Source of the DNA: SZUA-309 sp965233675
Lineage (GTDB): Bacteria > Pseudomonadota > Gammaproteobacteria > Pseudomonadales > Azotimanducaceae
Assembly: GCA_965233675.1 (NCBI GenBank)
Contig: OZ247498.1
Coordinates: 1,426,001-1,490,000 of the forward strand
Direction of reading: 5' to 3'
DNA length: 64,000 bases
Below the pieces are notes generated by a model. It ran no database searches, was not told the DNA's origin, and saw only the letters and a program-made list of their open reading frames with translations. Below, in pieces: positions 59,721 to 64,000 of this stretch. The first letter of the stretch is position 1; each line of letters opens with the position of its first letter. A program made the translations under genes and the position numbers.

Positions 59721-61217
59721 ATGGATCAGTACGGTCACTTCATCAACGGCACGCGCGTGTCTGGCAAATCTGGCCGTAGCGCCGATGTATTCAATCCGTC
59801 CACCGGAGAGGTGAAGACTCAGGTCGCACTGGCCGGCGTCCCGGAGATCAATGAGGCCGTCGCCGCCGCAGTCGCCGCGCAGGCCGAGTGGGCGGGCGTG
59901 AATCCACAGCGTCGAGCCCGGATGATGTTCCGGTTCAAATCTCTGCTTGAGGCGGACGCGGACAACCTGGCGCGGTTGCTGTCAGAAGAGCATGGCAAAG
60001 TCATAGCTGATTCCCACGGCGATCTGCAACGGGGACTCGAGGTGATCGAATTCGCCTGTGGCATCCCGCACCTGCTCAAAGGCGAGTACACGGAAGGTGC
60101 GGGTCCAGGCATCGATGTGTTTTCCATGCGCCAGCCATTGGGCGTGGTCGCCGGCATCACACCGTTCAACTTTCCCGCCATGATCCCCATGTGGATGTTC
60201 GGCCCGGCAATTGCCTGCGGCAATGCCTTCATTCTCAAACCATCAGAGAAGGATCCGGGGGTGCCGATGCGTCTGGCCGAACTGATGTCGGAAGCGGGTG
60301 CCCCGGACGGAATCCTCAGCGTGGTGAACGGCGATAAGGAAGCGGTGGACGCCATCCTCGACCATTCTGATATCAAGGCGGTGAGCTTTGTCGGCTCATC
60401 GGATATTGCCCAGTACGTGTACGCCAGAGGCACGGCCAGCGGCAAACGGGTACAGGCAATGGGCGGCGCCAAGAACCACGGCATCGTGCTGCCGGATGCC
60501 GACTTCGATCAGGCGGTAAAAGACATCGTCGGGGCCGCCTATGGTTCTGCCGGCGAGCGCTGCATGGCGCTGCCCGTAACCGTCGCCGTCGGCGACGGAA
60601 CCGCAGAGCAACTGATCGAACGACTGCTGCCGGAGATCGAGAACATGCAGGTGGGGATCTCCACCGACGAAAAGGCCCACTATGGGCCGGTGGTCACCGC
60701 CGCACACCGACAACGGATCGTCGATTACATCGAGATGGGCGTTAACGAAGGTGCCGAACTGGTTGTGGATGGCCGTGACTTCAGCCTGCAGGGATATGAG
60801 AACGGCTTTTATATCGGTCCCACGCTGTTCGACCGAGTCACCCCGGACATGCAGTCCTACAAGGACGAGATCTTCGGTCCGGTCATGCAGATCCTGCGCA
60901 CGGATTCCATGGAAGAGGCGGTGTCCCTGCCCTCCCGGCATCAGTACGGTAATGGCGTAGCCATATTCACCCGGAACGGCAAGGCGGCACGGGAATTCGC
61001 CCAGCAGGTGAACGTGGGTATGGTGGGCATCAACGTGCCGATCCCCGTACCCGTTGCCTATCACACCTTTGGTGGCTGGAAACGCTCGGCTTTCGGCGAC
61101 GCCAATCAGCACGGCACCGAGGGCGTTCGTTTCTATACCAAGATCAAGACGGTGACTCAGCGCTGGCCGGAAGGCGATGTGAGCGATCAGAGCTTCGTCA
61201 TCCCGACGATGCAGTAG
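59721..61217 (+). CDS. mmsA: Methylmalonate-semialdehyde dehydrogenase (acylating)
   Basis: A 498-residue CoA-acylating aldehyde dehydrogenase turning (methyl)malonate semialdehyde into propionyl- or acetyl-CoA in valine and inositol breakdown. ITPFNFPAMIPMWMFGPAIA, KPSEKDPGVPM, FVGSSDIAQYVY, MGGAKNHGIVLPDAD and the active-site Cys in GSAGERCMALPV are diagnostic of MmsA. It is followed three bases later by an acyl-CoA dehydrogenase, forming a valine-degradation unit. Confidence 0.96.
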   Translation: MDQYGHFINGTRVSGKSGRSADVFNPSTGEVKTQVALAGVPEINEAVAAAVAAQAEWAGVNPQRRARMMFRFKSLLEADADNLARLLSEEHGKVIADSHGDLQRGLEVIEFACGIPHLLKGEYTEGAGPGIDVFSMRQPLGVVAGITPFNFPAMIPMWMFGPAIACGNAFILKPSEKDPGVPMRLAELMSEAGAPDGILSVVNGDKEAVDAILDHSDIKAVSFVGSSDIAQYVYARGTASGKRVQAMGGAKNHGIVLPDADFDQAVKDIVGAAYGSAGERCMALPVTVAVGDGTAEQLIERLLPEIENMQVGISTDEKAHYGPVVTAAHRQRIVDYIEMGVNEGAELVVDGRDFSLQGYENGFYIGPTLFDRVTPDMQSYKDEIFGPVMQILRTDSMEEAVSLPSRHQYGNGVAIFTRNGKAAREFAQQVNVGMVGINVPIPVPVAYHTFGGWKRSAFGDANQHGTEGVRFYTKIKTVTQRWPEGDVSDQSFVIPTMQ

Positions 61218-61220
61218 CGC

Positions 61221-62357
61221 GTGGACTACCGACTCACCGAGGAACAGACGGCCATCATCGATGTGGCCGACCGCTTTACGGCAGATGAGATCTCTCCCAA
61301 TGCGGCCAAATGGGATGAAGAGCACATCTACCCGCGGGAGACCATTCGCAAGGCCGGCGAACTGGGCTTCGGCGCCATCTATCTGGATGAATCGGCGGGG
61401 GGGATCGGCCTCGGCCGCCTGGAAGCCGCCCTGATCATGGAATCCATGGCCTACGGCTGCCCGTCCACCTCCGCGCTGATTTCCATCCACAATATGGCAA
61501 CCTGGATGATCGCCCACTTCGGCGATGAGGCGCTCGGCAAACGCTTCCTGCCGGAGCTCACCACCCTGGAAAAGATGGCAAGCTACTGCCTGACGGAACC
61601 CTCCGCCGGTTCCGACGCTGCCGCCTTGAAGACCCGCGCGGTCCGGGACGGTGATCACTACGTGCTCAACGGCAGCAAGGCTTTCATCTCGGGTGCCGGG
61701 GAGAACGAAATTTACGTCTGTATGGTCCGCACGGGTGCCGAAGGCCACGCCGGGATCAGTTGCCTGGTGGTGGAAAAAGACACGCCGGGTGTCGGGTTTG
61801 GTGCAAACGAAAGAAAACTCGGCTGGCATTCACAACCAACCGCGATGGTTACCTTCGATGATGCCCGGGTACCGGTTGAGAATCTCGTTGGTAAGGAAGG
61901 CGACGGCTTCAAAATCGCCATGGCCGGTCTCGATGGTGGACGGCTGAATATCGGTGCCTGTTCCCTTGGTGGGGCTCAACGCTGCCTGGATGAGGCGATC
62001 GGCTACGTCAAAGAACGAAAGCAGTTCGGTCAGGCCATCGCACAGTTTCAGAACACCCAGTTCATGCTGGCAGAAATGGCGACGGAACTGGAAGCCGCTC
62101 GGGCGCTCGTCAGAATCGCCGCCTTGAAGGTGACCGACGGCAGTGCGGATAAGACCCGCTTCGCCGCCATGGCCAAACTGCAGGCCACAGACGCTGGTTT
62201 TCGAGTGGCCAACGACGCCCTGCAGCTGCACGGCGGGTATGGCTACCTGATGGACTATCCGATCGAGCGCTTGCTGAGAGATCTGCGCGTACACCAGATC
62301 CTGGAAGGGACCAATCAGGTGATGAAGATGATCATCGGACGGGAACTGCTCGCCTGA
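61221..62357 (+). CDS. Acyl-CoA dehydrogenase, probable isobutyryl-CoA dehydrogenase
   Basis: A 378-residue FAD enzyme. CLTEPSAGSDAAALKT, GAGENEIYVCMVRT, KERKQFGQAIAQFQNTQFML, LQLHGGYGYLMDYPIERLLR and the catalytic-Glu segment ILEGTNQVMKMIIGREL are family motifs. The start is GTG. Adjacent to mmsA, it fits the isobutyryl-CoA step of valine catabolism (MmsC-like in some annotations), although acyl specificity cannot be proven by eye. Confidence 0.93.
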   Translation: MDYRLTEEQTAIIDVADRFTADEISPNAAKWDEEHIYPRETIRKAGELGFGAIYLDESAGGIGLGRLEAALIMESMAYGCPSTSALISIHNMATWMIAHFGDEALGKRFLPELTTLEKMASYCLTEPSAGSDAAALKTRAVRDGDHYVLNGSKAFISGAGENEIYVCMVRTGAEGHAGISCLVVEKDTPGVGFGANERKLGWHSQPTAMVTFDDARVPVENLVGKEGDGFKIAMAGLDGGRLNIGACSLGGAQRCLDEAIGYVKERKQFGQAIAQFQNTQFMLAEMATELEAARALVRIAALKVTDGSADKTRFAAMAKLQATDAGFRVANDALQLHGGYGYLMDYPIERLLRDLRVHQILEGTNQVMKMIIGRELLA

Positions 62358-62366
62358 GCCACTTCC

Positions 62367-63137
62367 TCAGGCTGGCTGGAAAACCGTGCCCCCGTCGATT
62401 TTCAGGATAGCGCCCGTGGTGTAGCTGGAAGCATCGGAGGCGAAGTACAGTGCCGCCCCCACCACCTCTTCCGCCTGGCCGCCCCGCGCGAGGGGAATGT
62501 TTGCCCTGGCATTGGCTTCGAATGCCTCCATATCCCAGGCTTTGCTGATATCCGTGAGAAAAGGCCCGGGCATGATGCAGTTCACCCGGACCTGCGGTGC
62601 ATATTCCCGGGCCAGACCCAGCGTCAATGCATGCAGACCGGCCTTGGCCATTCCGTAAGGCAGTTCATTCGGGGTGGGACGAACGGCGGCAATACTGCTC
62701 ACATTGATGATCGAGCCGCCATCGGCAGCGGCCATCTTCTCGCCGGCAAGTGCGGAGAGCCTGAAGGGGCCTTTCAGGTTCACATCCAGCACCTTGTCAT
62801 ACAACGATTCGGAGACGTTCGAGAGCTTGTCGTACAGGGGCGACATGCCCGCATTGTTCATCAGCACATCGAGCCGCCCGAAACGCTCCTCGGTGAGCGC
62901 CAGCAGTCGTTCGTTCGCCTCCCAGTCACCTGCGTGGTACTGCACGGCGAGTGCGGCTGCTCCGGAGTCTGCTTCGATTTCCGCTGCCAGTTCCTCGCAG
63001 TTCTCCAGCTTACGGCTGGCAATGACCACGCTGGCGCCTGCGCGAGCAAAGGCCAGTGACACCGCCCGGCCGATTCCCCGGCTGCCGCCGGTAACGATGG
63101 CGACCCGACCGGTCAGATTGAATAGATCCCGACTCAC
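62367..63137 (-). CDS. SDR-family oxidoreductase
   Basis: A 256-residue short-chain dehydrogenase. Cofactor site VAIVTGGSRGIGRAV, NNAG motif in VLMNNAGMSPLYD, catalytic Ser in INVSSIAAVRP and Tyr-Lys in LPYGMAKAGLHAL. The C-terminal GAILKIDGGTVFQPA is typical. The cofactor pocket has Arg (ASRK) after beta2, suggesting NADP(H). It follows the enoyl-CoA hydratase after 15 bases, so a role in acyl-CoA or lipid catabolism is likely. Convergent with the acyl-CoA dehydrogenase. Confidence 0.93.
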   Translation of the reverse strand: MSRDLFNLTGRVAIVTGGSRGIGRAVSLAFARAGASVVIASRKLENCEELAAEIEADSGAAALAVQYHAGDWEANERLLALTEERFGRLDVLMNNAGMSPLYDKLSNVSESLYDKVLDVNLKGPFRLSALAGEKMAAADGGSIINVSSIAAVRPTPNELPYGMAKAGLHALTLGLAREYAPQVRVNCIMPGPFLTDISKAWDMEAFEANARANIPLARGGQAEEVVGAALYFASDASSYTTGAILKIDGGTVFQPA

Positions 63138-63152
63138 TTCAGATTTCTCCTG

Positions 63153-64000
63153 CTACTGATCGAGCGGCGGTTTCTTGCCCAGCCCTTTGATGATCTGCAT
63201 GCCTTCCGGGTCCACGGCCATCTTGTGAACGATGTAGTTCTGGGCATGAGCCAATTGCTGCAGCGACATGGCGCTGCGCAGGGCGTTGTAGAAACCCTGC
63301 TCATCCTGCATCTGGTTAACCGACTCTTTGGCTGTTTTGAGGCCCATCATCGGCTGAACGGCAACCTCTTCCGCCAGCGCCATGGTTTCCTCGGTGAGCT
63401 TCTCCGCCGGTACTACCCGATTGACCATGCCCATTTCCCGGGCGACTTTGGCGGTGATGGCCCGGCCGGTGAACAGCATCTCTTTGGCCTTGCGCACCCC
63501 GAGCTCCCAGGGATGGCCGAAGTACTCCACGCCATTGGCGCCAAACGCCACGACAGGATCAGAGAAGGTCGCGTCCTCCGCCGCCACCACCAGATCGCAG
63601 GGCCAGACCAGCATCAGTCCGCCGGCGATCACCTTGCCCTGCACCTCTGCTATCAGCACTTTGGGAATATTGCGCCAGCGCCAGCAGAGGCCGAAATACA
63701 CTTCCTCCTCACACGCCCAGTGTCCTTCCATACCCGGCGCCGAATAGCCACCCCACTGACTGATGGCATTGGCCTGAAGGTCGAACTGACCGCCAGCCAG
63801 ATCGTGGCCGGACGAAAAATGTCTGCCGTTTGCCGCCAGCACGATGACGCGGACATCGTCGTCGGCGACGGCACGATCGAAGGCATCATTCAGCGCATAA
63901 AGCATTTCGTAGTTCTGGGCGTTCGCGACTTCCGGCCGGTTCAACGTGATCCGGGCGATACGTTCGCCGGCTTTTTCATAGAGAACGGTGGGCGCTCCCT
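63153..64000 (-). CDS. Enoyl-CoA hydratase/isomerase family protein, 5' end cut
   Basis: A crotonase-fold protein. The frame stays open to the right edge of the window (VLYEKAGERIARITLNRPE before the internal TTG), so the true start lies beyond. Oxyanion-hole motifs are HFSSGHDLAGG and IAEVQGKVIAGGLMLVWPCD; the segment GANGVEYFGHPWELG follows. The insert around QWGGYSAPGMEGHWACEEE is larger than in classical crotonases and resembles proteins common in steroid and branched-acid catabolic clusters. First gene of a unit with the SDR. Confidence 0.88.
   Translation of the reverse strand, partial: GAPTVLYEKAGERIARITLNRPEVANAQNYEMLYALNDAFDRAVADDDVRVIVLAANGRHFSSGHDLAGGQFDLQANAISQWGGYSAPGMEGHWACEEEVYFGLCWRWRNIPKVLIAEVQGKVIAGGLMLVWPCDLVVAAEDATFSDPVVAFGANGVEYFGHPWELGVRKAKEMLFTGRAITAKVAREMGMVNRVVPAEKLTEETMALAEEVAVQPMMGLKTAKESVNQMQDEQGFYNALRSAMSLQQLAHAQNYIVHKMAVDPEGMQIIKGLGKKPPLDQ

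Noticed and set aside
60396..61829. 477-residue minus-strand frame opposite mmsA and the acyl-CoA dehydrogenase
   Set aside because: It spans two well-identified plus-strand genes and shows no domain.

Overview
The window looks like chromosomal DNA of a gammaproteobacterium. It is GC-rich and densely packed, with almost no mobile DNA. Two conserved blocks support this: leuCDB-asd-fimV-truA-trpF...folC-dedD-cvpA-purF, a Pseudomonas-like order including the type IV pilus/polarity gene fimV, and a gltA / sdhCDAB-sucAB-lpd-sucCD TCA block. Species cannot be decided by eye. The gene set (TCA cycle with succinate dehydrogenase, valine catabolism, selenocysteine machinery, persulfide oxidation) suggests a respiratory, free-living organism. 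I saw no CRISPR array, insertion sequence, phage gene or rRNA.

Region 1 (1-17.2 kb, minus strand): a TgpA-like/DUF58/MoxR cassette sits downstream of purF-cvpA-dedD-folC-trpA-trpB-trpF, truA, fimV, asd and leuB-leuD-leuC. Many stops and starts overlap. accD, which usually precedes folC in this block, is absent, and TrpA carries Glu at catalytic position 60. A divergent LysR regulator with a perfect T-N11-A palindrome in the intergenic region probably controls leuCDB.

Region 2 (17.2-36.2 kb): aroC, prmB, a DUF4892 protein and htpG lead into a nine-gene TCA operon (sdhCDAB, sucA, sucB, lpd, sucC, sucD) on the minus strand, with gltA divergent from it. The htpG start is preceded by a perfect 12-bp hairpin, and a sigma32-like promoter overlaps its 5' arm. 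Short tandem repeats sit in the sdhC leader and between sucA and sucB.

Region 3 (36.2-45.3 kb, plus strand): the most distinctive part. A DUF2961 (GH172-type) protein is translationally coupled to selA-selB and a small lipoprotein. A HD-GYP-like protein with a damaged HD motif, an intact EAL phosphodiesterase, the selenocysteine tRNA gene selC and a LuxR-HTH/TolB-like/TPR regulator follow. Selenocysteine decoding and cyclic-di-GMP genes are therefore interleaved. selD and any selenoprotein gene lie outside the window.

Region 4 (45.3-64 kb): mixed small transcription units. They encode a permuted-papain-like protein, phosphatidylserine decarboxylase, a MetX-family acyltransferase, a FrnE-like DsbA protein, a sulfur module (persulfide dioxygenase, DUF442 phosphatase-like protein, YeiH exporter, possibly a 28-aa membrane peptide) with a divergent Lrp-type regulator, orphan MauE/MauD homologues, a YdjM-like membrane protein with an NhaC antiporter, CoaX and an exported arginase-family protein. 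A small secreted protein follows behind a textbook Pho box, then a DUF2807 lipoprotein and a valine/fatty-acid catabolic set (mmsA, acyl-CoA dehydrogenase, SDR, enoyl-CoA hydratase cut by the window edge).
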